Assembly (NCBI RefSeq): GCF_024207115.1
Contig: NZ_CP100128.1
Location: forward strand, 1,922,001-1,986,000
Direction: 5' to 3'
Origin: Chromobacterium sp. IIBBL 290-4
Lineage (GTDB): Bacteria; Pseudomonadota; Gammaproteobacteria; Burkholderiales; Chromobacteriaceae
Length of the DNA stretch: 64,000 nt
Below are positions 51,743-61,704 of this stretch, piece by piece. The translations under genes were made by a program, and so were the position numbers. Position 1 is the stretch's first letter; every line of letters starts with the position of its first letter. Under the pieces are notes generated by a model, which was not told the origin of the DNA, did not search any database, and saw only the letters and a program-made list of their open reading frames with translations.

Positions 51743-54700
51743 TTTTCATTCTCTTGTTAATCAGCGAGAGTTCGTGAGTTATAATTCGAGACTTGGAAAG
51801 TTTTTCTCTTCTCGAGACGGCTGCATTTCTACTTAAATCTGAGAATAAACCTCCATCATTTATAAGGGTTATAATGGATTTTTTTAATGAATCCCAGTCC
51901 TCTGGGGGGGACAACATTCCATTTTCCCAATGTACAAACTCAGGAATTGCAGCAACGGCATTAGTAATAGGAACTAGTCCGGAAGCCATCGCTTCGTCGC
52001 GGGAAACACCTTGGGTATCCATACGGCTGGGACAGAGGAAAATGCCGTATTCCTTGTGCAGGGCGGCAATTTCCGCCTGCTTGAGAAAGCGGCGCTCGAT
52101 ATGCACATTGGATAATCCGCGCAGCGGGGCTAGAGTTTCATCAAACAGTTTGCCGTCCCCTATCAGGCGGAATTCCAGTTCTGAGAAGAATGGCTCCTTG
52201 GACAGCTCCAGGATGGCTTTCACACTCAGGTCATTGGCGTAGGTGCGCGAGGCGTAGGGACGAATAGAGAGGATCTTCTTGCGTTGCTCAGCAGGTTTGG
52301 GCTGGTAGCTGAAGATATCGGTATCAATTGGGTTGGGAATGATGGCGTAGCTGGTTTCCGGCAGGCGGAAGCCGAGGTCTTCCATTACGGTTTCGGCCAG
52401 ATAGCGAGAAACAAAAACCAGTTTCAGCATGGCTGGCGGCATACGCAGCAAGCCGTGCCAGAAGGCCATGCGCTGGTCGCTTTTGAGCTGCTCGCTGCGG
52501 CGCTGTTCTTCGCTGCTGATGCTGTATTCGCGGCGATGAAGCGGCTGGATTTCCGCCCCGTGAACCCAAACGATGATTTGTGTGTGTTCGACATGTTGTG
52601 ACAGCACCCGCCACATGGCCTCGTCAAGGAAGTGCACCAGCACGCTCTGGTAGGCGCCGTCGGCCAGCAGGCGTTGCAGGGCTTCGGCGCTGCCGGTGGC
52701 TACGTCTACGCCCTCAAACTCGTGGTAGCTGGTGGCCTGGTTTTCGCGCAGGCGGAATACGTCGCAACGCACGCCGTGTTGGCGATAGGCGCGCACCCGG
52801 CTGTGGACAAAGCCGTTGCGGTACAGGTCTTCATACGAGGGGTAATGGTTGGTCAGCACCAAATGGCGACCTCGTCCCAGCAAGGTGCCCGGCTCCAACT
52901 TCTTGTGCGCCAGCAGCAACGAGCTGATTTGCGCGCAGCCGCCAGCGTAGATGCGCAGGCCCAGCCGTAGGTTGGCTGCGCCGGCTGGCAGATTGATTTC
53001 GATATTGCGGTTGGTGGGGTGGATCACATGGCCGATGCGCTGCCCGGCCTTGTCCAGAAACAACACTACCAGTTGAATATTGAGGCCCGGAGTGGTTTCC
53101 AGGTGCAGGGCCAGGCGGCTGCTGTTGGCACCGAGTGCCTGTGGACTGTGGGTTTGACTGGCGTACCAGTATTCATGTACGCCGTCTTCGAGCCGGGAGT
53201 CCACACTCAGCGAAGCGCCTTCGGCTTCCAGCCTGACCTTGCTGTTGGCGGGCCCTTTGGCAAATAGACGGACCAGTTCGGTAGCGCTGAGCTGCGGTAG
53301 ATGACTGCTATCCTCCGCTACCGGCACGGCGTTTTCGGCATGAGTTTGCAACTGGGCCAGCGGCAAACCGGTATCCAGCTCCGGCAGGTCATCCAGTATG
53401 GCGCGGGTGGCGGCATCCATCTGCATGCCTCGCACGCAATAGTGGAATTCGTCTATCGCAAAACCATTGCTATTGTCGTAACGGCCTGTGTACAGCGTGC
53501 TAACCCAGTCGCGCAGATTATGGCCGGCCAGCGCTTCGTCTCGGGCAATGGCGGCGCGTAAGGGCAGCGTATGCCCAGCGGTATAGGCGCGCTCGCGGTT
53601 GAGTAGTTGCAGGCCGCGGTTTGCCGAGTAGGTGTAGTGGGCGGCCTTGCCGATGACGCAGGCCGGTGTGTAACGGCTGGCCAAGATCAGGTCGGATAGG
53701 TAGTGCGGGCCGTAGTAATCTTCCGGCACCAACGGGGCTAGCCATTCGCCCTCGCCCAGCAGCTGGCGCACGGTGAAGAATTCGGCCTGATGCGACGATA
53801 TCAGTTCGATGTCCGCGCGTTCTTCGGGCAGCGACGGCTGGAAGTATTGCGGCGCTACCAGCACCAGGCGCTTGTGGGGATAGCGCTGGTGGTCAAAATG
53901 CGCCAGCAACGCATCGGCGTGGGTTTGCGTGCGGGCGTAGCCCAGTACCACCACTCCGGGTAGCAGGGTGGGGAGCTTGGCGTTGGCGACTTTGCTCCAG
54001 ATATAGGCCAGGCGTTCCTGGTAGACATGCTCGCCCATGGCTTTGCGCAGCGCTGCCAGTCGCAGTTTGCGTTCGGCTGTTTCGTCGCCTGCCAGAGTTT
54101 GCAGATGCCGCAGCATTTCTTCGCCGCTGTCAGTGCAGGCAACGAGGTCGCCAAACATCAGCCGTACCCCTCGCGAAAAGTTGCTCACGGTAAGGGTATT
54201 GGATGCCAGCAGTTCGTAGACGCGACGTGCAAACATGGTTTGAGACTGCTTGATGGAGTTGAGGTTGATCGCGTAGCGGTATCCCTTGTAGGCCTTGTCT
54301 ATCTGGTCATAAGGCAGCGTGCCGACAATAAAGGGTTGATATTCCGCCGGGAAGCGGTAGTCCGGGTGGTCTTTGCCGTAGTTGCGGTCATAGATTTCCA
54401 CCCGTTTGTAAGTAGACAGGTGGCCCAGTAGGTTACCCAAGTCGCGGGTGCGTTCAGGATAGCGTGCATAGTAAGCGCCGGCGAAACAGAATCCATCCTG
54501 TCGAGGATATTTCTCAATAGGGTTGTTTGCGGTAGGCTGGGCTGCGAATGGCAGGAAATAGACACGATTGTGTCCCAGCGCAGCCTTGTAGCGCGGTACA
54601 CATTCTAGATCAGTAGTAAAAACATGGTCGAATAGACGCGCGGTATTGAGGAAAGTTTCAAAGTGAACCGGATCCTCTTTGTTCCAAAATAGAGTGGGTA

Positions 54701-55676
54701 CATTGTGCTGTCGGCACCAAACAACGATATTTTGCAACTCTTGACTACGGTGGCCGATCTTGCTGCCCCATAGGTCATCTTTGCCTCGCCAAGCAGACTC
54801 TATAAACAATAGATGCGGCTGAAAAGCTTGTAGCTCTGCATGCCAATTGCCAGGAGTAAGCTGTTGAAGTTGGCATTCGGGTGCATAGGAACTGGCTGTA
54901 AATTCATCCATAACCGCTGCAACCTTGAGGTTGCGTAACAGCTTGACTAGTTCGTCTGTGGTTTGTGGTATAGGCAGCTTGCTTTCTATAACCTTTTCTG
55001 TAGCAGTACCTTGTTTACGCAAAGAGGGTGGTGCCAGCCGCTCCATTTTAGGAGGATGGTTAATGGCTGACAATTTTGTGGCCTCTCGACGCAGTCGAGC
55101 AGTTTTACGCAGCTGCCACAGTCGGCCTGGTAATGCTCCAAAATCAGCCCACGATTTGAAGGCGAAAATAAGGGCGTTGCCTAATTGAAAGGAAAGGGTG
55201 GACTTGATGCGTACGGCTTGTTGTTGCGCCTCCAGCACCTTTTGTTGCAAACGTTCCTGCTGGGCGCGAGCATCCGCCAGCGCGAGCTTGCTGCGTAGCA
55301 ATTCACCTTGAAGTGTATTGCGTTCGCCTTGCCATTGCTGAATTTTGCATTCCGATACCTGCAGCTGAGTTTGGGTCGCTTGAAGCTGAGTAGATTGGAT
55401 AAGTTGCAACTGATTGTAGTTATCTAATGTTTGCTTCAGCTCACTTACCTTGCTAGTCGCCTCTCGATATTTCAGATTGGCACTGTGCAATTTTTGTTTA
55501 AGATGCTCATGCTCTTGTGTGATAGCTTCTCGAGATGCTTCTGCATCCAACAGTAGCTCATAGCTGGACTGTAGTTGCTCCAGTTCATGTTGCAGTAAAG
55601 ATAGACGAGGGTCTAACACAGGGACAGCAGCCCGTGGTGGAGCGTTTTTGTTACGGCGCTTGCTATTTTTATTCAT
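51729..55676 (-). CDS. Large multidomain capsule glycosyltransferase (polymerase candidate)
   Basis: 1315 residues. N-terminal coiled coil (about 25-165), then a CgeB-like transferase (about 230-560) with PTLFWNKEDPVHFET and QTMFARRVYELLASN, then a GT-A-like segment (about 560-750: VVVLGYARTQTHADALL), a beta-rich module (about 780-930), and a C-terminal GT4-type transferase (IIPNPIDTDIF, EYGIFLCPSRMDTQGVSRDEAMASG). Multi-transferase proteins of this kind make the repeat unit in ABC-type capsules, so this is the best polymerase candidate. The start is the ATG at 55676; the frame reaches a TTG 9 bases earlier. wecC ends 11 bases upstream. Confidence 0.8.
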   Translation of the reverse strand: MNKNSKRRNKNAPPRAAVPVLDPRLSLLQHELEQLQSSYELLLDAEASREAITQEHEHLKQKLHSANLKYREATSKVSELKQTLDNYNQLQLIQSTQLQATQTQLQVSECKIQQWQGERNTLQGELLRSKLALADARAQQERLQQKVLEAQQQAVRIKSTLSFQLGNALIFAFKSWADFGALPGRLWQLRKTARLRREATKLSAINHPPKMERLAPPSLRKQGTATEKVIESKLPIPQTTDELVKLLRNLKVAAVMDEFTASSYAPECQLQQLTPGNWHAELQAFQPHLLFIESAWRGKDDLWGSKIGHRSQELQNIVVWCRQHNVPTLFWNKEDPVHFETFLNTARLFDHVFTTDLECVPRYKAALGHNRVYFLPFAAQPTANNPIEKYPRQDGFCFAGAYYARYPERTRDLGNLLGHLSTYKRVEIYDRNYGKDHPDYRFPAEYQPFIVGTLPYDQIDKAYKGYRYAINLNSIKQSQTMFARRVYELLASNTLTVSNFSRGVRLMFGDLVACTDSGEEMLRHLQTLAGDETAERKLRLAALRKAMGEHVYQERLAYIWSKVANAKLPTLLPGVVVLGYARTQTHADALLAHFDHQRYPHKRLVLVAPQYFQPSLPEERADIELISSHQAEFFTVRQLLGEGEWLAPLVPEDYYGPHYLSDLILASRYTPACVIGKAAHYTYSANRGLQLLNRERAYTAGHTLPLRAAIARDEALAGHNLRDWVSTLYTGRYDNSNGFAIDEFHYCVRGMQMDAATRAILDDLPELDTGLPLAQLQTHAENAVPVAEDSSHLPQLSATELVRLFAKGPANSKVRLEAEGASLSVDSRLEDGVHEYWYASQTHSPQALGANSSRLALHLETTPGLNIQLVVLFLDKAGQRIGHVIHPTNRNIEINLPAGAANLRLGLRIYAGGCAQISSLLLAHKKLEPGTLLGRGRHLVLTNHYPSYEDLYRNGFVHSRVRAYRQHGVRCDVFRLRENQATSYHEFEGVDVATGSAEALQRLLADGAYQSVLVHFLDEAMWRVLSQHVEHTQIIVWVHGAEIQPLHRREYSISSEEQRRSEQLKSDQRMAFWHGLLRMPPAMLKLVFVSRYLAETVMEDLGFRLPETSYAIIPNPIDTDIFSYQPKPAEQRKKILSIRPYASRTYANDLSVKAILELSKEPFFSELEFRLIGDGKLFDETLAPLRGLSNVHIERRFLKQAEIAALHKEYGIFLCPSRMDTQGVSRDEAMASGLVPITNAVAAIPEFVHWENGMLSPPEDWDSLKKSIITLINDGGLFSDLSRNAAVSRREKLSKSRIITHELSLINKRMKNANK

Positions 55677-55687
55677 GGTGCGCAATC

Positions 55688-56953
55688 TTATTGCTGATTG
55701 GCGGCGATGCCAACAGTATCAATTATCAGTTGCTGAGCGTTCGAGTGCTGAGCAATTTCCTTGAATTCTTTATGGGAAACCAGCAGAACCAGCAAGTGAG
55801 CTTGTTGAATTGCTTCTTCATAGCCAGTCATTCTCACCGAGGTCTTGGCAAGCGATTTTGGTTCCACATTAATATTGGGTTCAACAGCTAAAATTTGACC
55901 GGGATATAATTTGTCCAGTTTATTGGTGATGTTCAGAGCCGGACTTTCGCGCAGATCATCGATATCAGGTTTGAATGCGAGACCAAAGCACGCAATTTTT
56001 ATCATTTCTTTCGGCTGTCCCAGAGCTTCTAGTTTTGAGACAGCATTTTTCACTTGTAGAATTACCCAGTCAGGCTTGCTATCATTGACCACTCGCGCAG
56101 AGTGGATCAGGCGAGCTTGCTCAGGTGTTTTGTTGACGATGAACCAAGGATCTACAGCTATGCAGTGGCCTCCGACTCCAGGGCCTGGCTTGAGAATATT
56201 GACTCGAGGATGCCGGTTAGCCAGGCTAATCAGATCCCAAACATTAATATCCAGTTTGTCGCAAATCAGAGATAATTCGTTGGCGAACGCTATGTTTACG
56301 TCTCTGTAGGCATTTTCAGTCAGCTTGGCCATTTCGGCTGTTCGAGCATTGGAAACTAATAGTTCACCGCGTACGAATATCTGATAGACCTCTTTCGCTT
56401 TTTGGGATGAGACTGGATTGATACCGCCAATGATACGATCATTTTCTACAAGTTCACGCACTACTTGGCCAGGAAGGACACGTTCTGGGCAGTAGGCGAC
56501 ATATATATCACACTCATCTGATTTTTCAGTTGCGATAGTTAAATCTTTTCTCCATCGACTTAGCCATTGAACCATCTGTTCCGTCGAGCCGACAGGAGAA
56601 GTTGATTCAAGGATAACAATATCGCCTTGTTTCAAAACCGGTGCAATTGCTTCGCAGGCAGATTTTACATGGGATAGATCGGGCTCATAGTTTCCCTTGA
56701 ATGGAGTAGGCACTGCGATCAAAAATGCATCAGAGGGTTCCGGTTGGGTAGTGGCACGCAGATATCCTTCGGTGACTGCTGAATGGACTATTGTGTCCAG
56801 TTCAGGCTCTACAATATGAATTTTACCTTGGTTGATTGTATCTACCGCATGCTGATTGATGTCTACGCCGATGACTTGTGCCTTGTGAGACGCAAACATG
56901 GCGGCAGTGGGTAAGCCAATGTAACCTAATCCAATCACGGAAATTTTTTTCAT
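55688..56953 (-). CDS. wecC: UDP-N-acetyl-D-mannosamine dehydrogenase
   Basis: Oxidises UDP-ManNAc to UDP-ManNAcA with NAD. 421 residues. The NAD motif is GLGYIGLPTAAMFASHKAQV (Rossmann), followed by VPTPFKGNYEPD, ILESTSPVGSTEQM, the catalytic Cys in GPGVGGHCIAVDPWF, and FGLAFKPDIDDLRESPA. Very close to E. coli WecC along its whole length. It stands beside wecB, so the capsule probably contains ManNAcA. Confidence 0.95.
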   Translation of the reverse strand: MKKISVIGLGYIGLPTAAMFASHKAQVIGVDINQHAVDTINQGKIHIVEPELDTIVHSAVTEGYLRATTQPEPSDAFLIAVPTPFKGNYEPDLSHVKSACEAIAPVLKQGDIVILESTSPVGSTEQMVQWLSRWRKDLTIATEKSDECDIYVAYCPERVLPGQVVRELVENDRIIGGINPVSSQKAKEVYQIFVRGELLVSNARTAEMAKLTENAYRDVNIAFANELSLICDKLDINVWDLISLANRHPRVNILKPGPGVGGHCIAVDPWFIVNKTPEQARLIHSARVVNDSKPDWVILQVKNAVSKLEALGQPKEMIKIACFGLAFKPDIDDLRESPALNITNKLDKLYPGQILAVEPNINVEPKSLAKTSVRMTGYEEAIQQAHLLVLLVSHKEFKEIAQHSNAQQLIIDTVGIAANQQ

Positions 56954-56969
56954 TTCTTATCTCAATATA

Positions 56970-58169
56970 TTAAACGGAAAGCGTAGAATTCATTTTTGCA
57001 AAATTGAAGTTATGAGCTATGAAATTTTCAAAAGCTTGTTTATCTTTTTTGTATTTTGTTTTCAGGCAGTTGACTATATAGTGGCTGGCCTTCCCATCAC
57101 CGTATGGATTGCTTGCTTGAGCCATGGCTAAGTACTCGGTTGGATTATCCAGTAAATTGGTTGTTGCCTCGATAATGGTGTGTGAATTAGCTCCAACCAG
57201 ACGTACCGTGCCTGCCAGCACCGCTTCTGGTCTTTCAGTGGTGTCGCGTAATACCAAGACAGGCTTGCCGATAGAAGGTGCTTCTTCTTGAATTCCGCCA
57301 GAATCAGTAAGCATCAATGTCGAGCGATTCATTAGATAAACGAAAGGTAAATAGTCTTGTGGTTCGATTAGATGGATATTGGAAACACCGTCCAGATGTT
57401 TTTTTGCCGGATTTTGAATATTTGGGTTAGGATGAACCGGGTATACAAAGTCAATTCCAGGATACTTTATAGCCAATGCTTTGATTGCTTTGCATATTTC
57501 CAAGATGCCATTGCCAAAGTTTTCACGGCGATGAGCTGTTACTAATACCATTTGATGATTTTGGCGCAAGAAGCTGAACTTTTCTTCAATCTTTTCACGG
57601 AGCATATGGTCGGATTGAAGTTTTCTTGATATCACGAATAGGGCATCAATGACGGTATTTCCAGTAACGAAAATTTTGGATGGATCAATATTCTCCAATT
57701 CTAAATTTTTACGAGCTTCACGAGTCGGAGCAAAATGCAATTCAGATAATGCGCCGGTAAGGCGGCGATTGCCTTCTTCCGGCCAGGGTGAGTACATGTC
57801 ACCAGTTCTCAAGCCGGCTTCGACGTGTCCGATTGGAATTTTTTGGAAATAAGCTGCCAATGAGGCAGCGAAGGTGGTAGCAGTATCTCCGTGTACCAGT
57901 ATGTAATCGGGTTTAAACTCTTCAAGAATATTTGCTAATTTTTCGGTGATGGTATTTATAATGCCGGTTAGTGTTTGACCTTTGCGCATAATATCCAGAT
58001 CATATTCTGGCTGAATATTAAATAATGATAGTACCTGATCTAGCATTTCGCGGTGCTGTGCGGTGACGCATACGCGGGATTCGATATCCTCGTGAGCAGA
58101 CAATTCATGCACAAGAGGTGCCATCTTGATAGCCTCGGGGCGAGTTCCGAAAATAGTTAATACTTTCAT
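56970..58169 (-). CDS. wecB: UDP-N-acetylglucosamine 2-epimerase (non-hydrolysing)
   Basis: Converts UDP-GlcNAc to UDP-ManNAc. 399 residues (family about 375). Motifs: TIFGTRPEAIKMAPL, CVTAQHREMLDQVL, VHGDTATTFA, GHVEAGLRTGDMYSPWPEE, VTAHRRENFG, and DSGGIQEEAPSIGKPVLVLRDTTERPE (active-site region). wecC follows 16 bases later. The C-terminus is ~20 residues longer than WecB of E. coli. Confidence 0.95.
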   Translation of the reverse strand: MKVLTIFGTRPEAIKMAPLVHELSAHEDIESRVCVTAQHREMLDQVLSLFNIQPEYDLDIMRKGQTLTGIINTITEKLANILEEFKPDYILVHGDTATTFAASLAAYFQKIPIGHVEAGLRTGDMYSPWPEEGNRRLTGALSELHFAPTREARKNLELENIDPSKIFVTGNTVIDALFVISRKLQSDHMLREKIEEKFSFLRQNHQMVLVTAHRRENFGNGILEICKAIKALAIKYPGIDFVYPVHPNPNIQNPAKKHLDGVSNIHLIEPQDYLPFVYLMNRSTLMLTDSGGIQEEAPSIGKPVLVLRDTTERPEAVLAGTVRLVGANSHTIIEATTNLLDNPTEYLAMAQASNPYGDGKASHYIVNCLKTKYKKDKQAFENFIAHNFNFAKMNSTLSV

Positions 58170-58183
58170 TTATTTTATTTCCC

Positions 58184-59851
58184 TTATAAATCCAAAATGA
58201 CTTTTGCAGCGACTGCAATTTGGTAAAGAATCTGAGTAATACCGCGAGTGACTTCTATGCTCTTACTGTCAATTTTTGGCATTACCATGATCTCATCGCC
58301 AGCGGCTACTTTCGTATTGGGACTGACGGGAAGCGCTTCACCATTCTGTTTCATCAGGATCAGGCGAGATTTGTCGGCGCTTTGGTTGTAACTTCCAACT
58401 TGCTCTACGTAATCGCCGACATTTTGGTCAGGCTGCCAGCTAACGGCATTTGGAAACAACACATCTCCGTGGACCATGACTACGCTGGTTTTTTCCGGGA
58501 TCACGAGTATGTCGCCATCCTCCAGCAAGGTGGTTTGCAGGCTTTTTTCATTGAGGACCACTTGGCCTTTAGGTTCCACCTTACTGGCTTTGGCTACGAA
58601 TCTCTCGATCAGCTCTGCCTCTCGTGTACGTAAATCAGATTCCTCTTTGGTCGCGGAACGGGCGGAGAAGGCTGTTTCTTGCAGCTTTTGTAATGAGAGC
58701 GCCAGCATGGCCTTCTGCCGTTCGGCCACGGACTTGCGGAATAGTTGAATGGCATCGATTTTCGACATGCTGTTGGCGCGTATCTTGGTCAAGACGTCGG
58801 CCATGGTGGCTCCATATGGGAGTACGATAGCGTGCTCGCCTGAGTGCGCGCCTTCGACGCGTATCTGAATAGTGCCGGCATAACGGTCAGCCGTTACATT
58901 GAGCTGATCGCCGTCCTGCAGTGTGATTTCGCCTGCATCGGCCAGCGGATAGTATTCGCTGCTTTGCCTGCTTCCTTGTCGTCGAGTGATGCTGACATGA
59001 GTGGTGCCTGGTTTAGGGCGGGCCATGGCAAGAGCATCATGGATACTGATCTGGCTTTTGCCGAATTCGAAATCGTTGGCATTGTATACCTCGCCGTTAA
59101 CGGAGAAGGTGTGCTGACGAGGGCCTACTACGATTACGTCGCCATCGGCAAACTGAACCAAGTCTAGTTTTCCTTTAAGCAGAAAATCATAGAGGTTCAA
59201 TTTTTTTCGGTTGGCGTCACCTCTGCGAATGGTGATGTCCACATAACTGCCGCGTTCAGTATCTACTCCGCCTGCTTTATCAAGATAGCTCAGTACGCTG
59301 TCGGCGGAGATTCCGCTATATAAGCCGGGTTGTTTGACAAAGCCGGTGACAAAAACTTTAACGGGCTGGGCAATATCGAGCGAAGCATAGGCATTGACAT
59401 TGGCCTTGTAGACACGACGCACATAATTTGCCACTAAATTATTTAGATTGCCATTTCGGGTGCCTGCTACTGTCACAGGTCCAACGTTGGGAATGAAAAT
59501 ATTGCCTTGTGGATCGACAACCATTTGACCGTCAAATACGAATGCTCCCCATAGGCGCAGAGCAATTCGGTCTCCGATACTGATTTGGTAATCAGGATTG
59601 AAACCTATGCCTGTGCTATGACGGAATGCTCCTCCAAACAAGGATGAACCAAACATCTTGCTTGGAGGCTGAATCGGAACTTGTGGCTCGATAACGGGTG
59701 AAGGCTGGGCGGTATCCACTGCACTCTGGCGAGATTTCAGGGCAGAAAGCTGGTCTCGTTCCGCGATTGAGCTACCAAAAGTGGGCATTGAATTAGGCAA
59801 GGCTGCAGCCATGCTGGAAGCGAAAAGGAAAACTATAGGAGTCGGGCGCAT
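58184..59851 (-). CDS. kpsD: Capsule polysaccharide export protein KpsD-like (OPX family)
   Basis: Outer-membrane/periplasmic exit component of the capsule export complex. 555 residues. Signal peptide about 1-18. The OPX poly-export domain has NPDYQISIGDRIALRLWGAF and PQGNIFIPNVGPVTVAG, followed by several SLBB-type domains (VFVTGFVKQPGLYSG, FSVNGEVYNANDFEFG, VMVHGDVLFPNAVSW). The ATG at 59851 overlaps the co-polymerase stop closely, and a TTG 21 bases upstream is less likely. No lipobox was seen, consistent with KpsD and not Wza. Confidence 0.9.
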   Translation of the reverse strand: MRPTPIVFLFASSMAAALPNSMPTFGSSIAERDQLSALKSRQSAVDTAQPSPVIEPQVPIQPPSKMFGSSLFGGAFRHSTGIGFNPDYQISIGDRIALRLWGAFVFDGQMVVDPQGNIFIPNVGPVTVAGTRNGNLNNLVANYVRRVYKANVNAYASLDIAQPVKVFVTGFVKQPGLYSGISADSVLSYLDKAGGVDTERGSYVDITIRRGDANRKKLNLYDFLLKGKLDLVQFADGDVIVVGPRQHTFSVNGEVYNANDFEFGKSQISIHDALAMARPKPGTTHVSITRRQGSRQSSEYYPLADAGEITLQDGDQLNVTADRYAGTIQIRVEGAHSGEHAIVLPYGATMADVLTKIRANSMSKIDAIQLFRKSVAERQKAMLALSLQKLQETAFSARSATKEESDLRTREAELIERFVAKASKVEPKGQVVLNEKSLQTTLLEDGDILVIPEKTSVVMVHGDVLFPNAVSWQPDQNVGDYVEQVGSYNQSADKSRLILMKQNGEALPVSPNTKVAAGDEIMVMPKIDSKSIEVTRGITQILYQIAVAAKVILDL

Positions 59852-59852
59852 G

Positions 59853-61049
59853 TCAAATTTTGTGATCTTCAATAATTGAAATAGTCAAACGTACTGTTCC
59901 GTACAGCAAGCTGCATATAAAAAGCAAGGATGCTAATACATAGAGTTTTCGTGGATACTCCGCCTCTTCCGGTAATTGAGGGGAGCTAATTACTGCCAGA
60001 TTCTTAAGTTTGTGAGCTGCCGAAACTTTAGATTTTTCCAGTGCTGTAAGAGCTAGTTTGTAAAGATCAGCTCGGAACTCTACTTGAGACTTTATTTCTT
60101 GAAATTGAGCTGCTTTCCGATTCAGCTTGTCGTCATCAGGTGAGGCTAGCTTGGTTTTTTCTTTGATGATTTGAGTCTGGATCGCACTCAAGGCATTTTG
60201 TGCGGAAACGACTTGGGGCGAGTCTGTTTGCAAGTAGCTTTGCAAATTACGCAGTTCCGCCTCTAGTTGTGCCTGTTTGCTTTCTAGTTCAGCGACGAGT
60301 TGGCTGGTAACTTGTGCTTCGGCATGCGGATCTATAAGTCCATTCTTATTTTGGTAACTAAGCAAGCTCTCTTTTGCTTGATTGAGTTGAGCATAGGAGC
60401 TGTCGACCTCTTTTTGTGCAAATGCTACATCTTCTCGACTTATCTTGTGGGACAGTTCATTAATAAATCGCTCACTTTCAGCGAGAATGGCTTGGTTCAA
60501 TTTTCTTGCATAAGCTGGGTCAAAGCCTTGGGTGCGAATTTGTAGCAGTGAGTTTTTTTCATCGAACTGTACCTCTACACGAGCTCGGTAGTAGTCCAAG
60601 AACTTCTCTTTGCTGGCATTTGATGGCAATCGGTATAGGAAATCTAAGCCTGCAGCAGATCCAAACTCTTGTTTTAGCTTAAGTGTTTTATCAAGCTTGA
60701 CCAGCATATCTGGTGAGTAAATATACTGTTGAAGTAACACTGCATCTTCTCGCAGCGTGGATGGTCCCCCGTTTAGCAATGATCCGAGATCAAGATTGAC
60801 ACCTTTGCTATCATCGCTACGTTTGATAATTATTTTTGACTCACTAACGTAACGCTCTTTGGAGAATGTAAGAAAATACAGACCTGTTACTGTTAACGGA
60901 AGAGCGATTAATAGCAGAGCTAGTCGGTCTTGAGATAGTTTTAGAATTAACTTTGGAGCAAAATTTTCTGAAATAGGTAATGTAGCTACATCACTAGGGT
61001 TGAGCTGTAAAGTTACTGTATTTCGTAGGTACTTAAACAACCTGAACAT
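59853..61049 (-). CDS. kpsE: Capsule export polysaccharide co-polymerase KpsE-like
   Basis: Periplasmic bridge between the ABC transporter and KpsD. 398 residues. Helix 1 at about 40-60 (LALLLIALPLTVTGLYFL), a long periplasmic region rich in coiled coil (about 180-330), and helix 2 near the C-terminus (LYVLASLLFICSLLYG). Typical of PCP-3/KpsE and CtrB. I prefer the ATG at 61049 with AAGAAG upstream. An earlier in-frame start lies in the end of kpsT. Confidence 0.9.
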   Translation of the reverse strand: MFRLFKYLRNTVTLQLNPSDVATLPISENFAPKLILKLSQDRLALLLIALPLTVTGLYFLTFSKERYVSESKIIIKRSDDSKGVNLDLGSLLNGGPSTLREDAVLLQQYIYSPDMLVKLDKTLKLKQEFGSAAGLDFLYRLPSNASKEKFLDYYRARVEVQFDEKNSLLQIRTQGFDPAYARKLNQAILAESERFINELSHKISREDVAFAQKEVDSSYAQLNQAKESLLSYQNKNGLIDPHAEAQVTSQLVAELESKQAQLEAELRNLQSYLQTDSPQVVSAQNALSAIQTQIIKEKTKLASPDDDKLNRKAAQFQEIKSQVEFRADLYKLALTALEKSKVSAAHKLKNLAVISSPQLPEEAEYPRKLYVLASLLFICSLLYGTVRLTISIIEDHKI

Positions 61050-61704
61050 TTTCTTCTTTCCCGTAGGCTGCAATAGCCTCTTCAATATCATTAAAATAAG
61101 AGACGCCAGTGCGGCCAACTAGCAAGGCGGTATCGCAAAATCTTCTGACTTCTTCCATGCTGTGAGAAACCATAAGAAACTGGCTGCTCTGGCGCTTTTC
61201 GTCTATTAATTTCGCGCCTTTACTATTAAAGCTTGCATCACCAACAGCTGTAATTTCGTCGATCAGGTAATAGTCAAAATCGAATGCCATAGAAAGGCCA
61301 AAGCCAAGGCGAGAGCGCATGCCTGACGAGTATGTTTTAATGGGCATGTCAAAATGTTTTCCGAGTTCGGCAAAGTTTTCTACAAAAGCAACTTTTTCAT
61401 ATAGCTCATGCTTCTTTGCATAAAGCCTTGCGACGAATTTTACATTTTCACGTCCAGTCATGCTGCCTTGGAATCCATTTGATAATCCTACCGGCCAGGA
61501 AATGCTGCAATCAGTATTTACTGAACCGCAGTCAGGCCGATCTATGCCGCCCAATATTCGCAGTAAAGTAGATTTGCCTGCCCCATTGCGACCAATCAGG
61601 CCGACACTGACATCTGGGGGAATGTCTAACGTTAGATTTTTAAATACGTAGTGCCGACCTGTAGGTGTACGGTAGGATTTGCTGAGATTACGAATCTGGA
61701 TCAT
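61033..61704 (-). CDS. kpsT: Capsule ABC transporter ATPase KpsT
   Basis: Energises capsule export through the inner membrane. 223 residues, the normal short length for KpsT/CtrD. Walker A GRNGAGKST, signature YSSGMRSRLGFG, Walker B YYLIDE and the switch MVSHS. The start overlaps the kpsM stop (ATGA). Confidence 0.95.
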   Translation of the reverse strand: MIQIRNLSKSYRTPTGRHYVFKNLTLDIPPDVSVGLIGRNGAGKSTLLRILGGIDRPDCGSVNTDCSISWPVGLSNGFQGSMTGRENVKFVARLYAKKHELYEKVAFVENFAELGKHFDMPIKTYSSGMRSRLGFGLSMAFDFDYYLIDEITAVGDASFNSKGAKLIDEKRQSSQFLMVSHSMEEVRRFCDTALLVGRTGVSYFNDIEEAIAAYGKEENVQVV

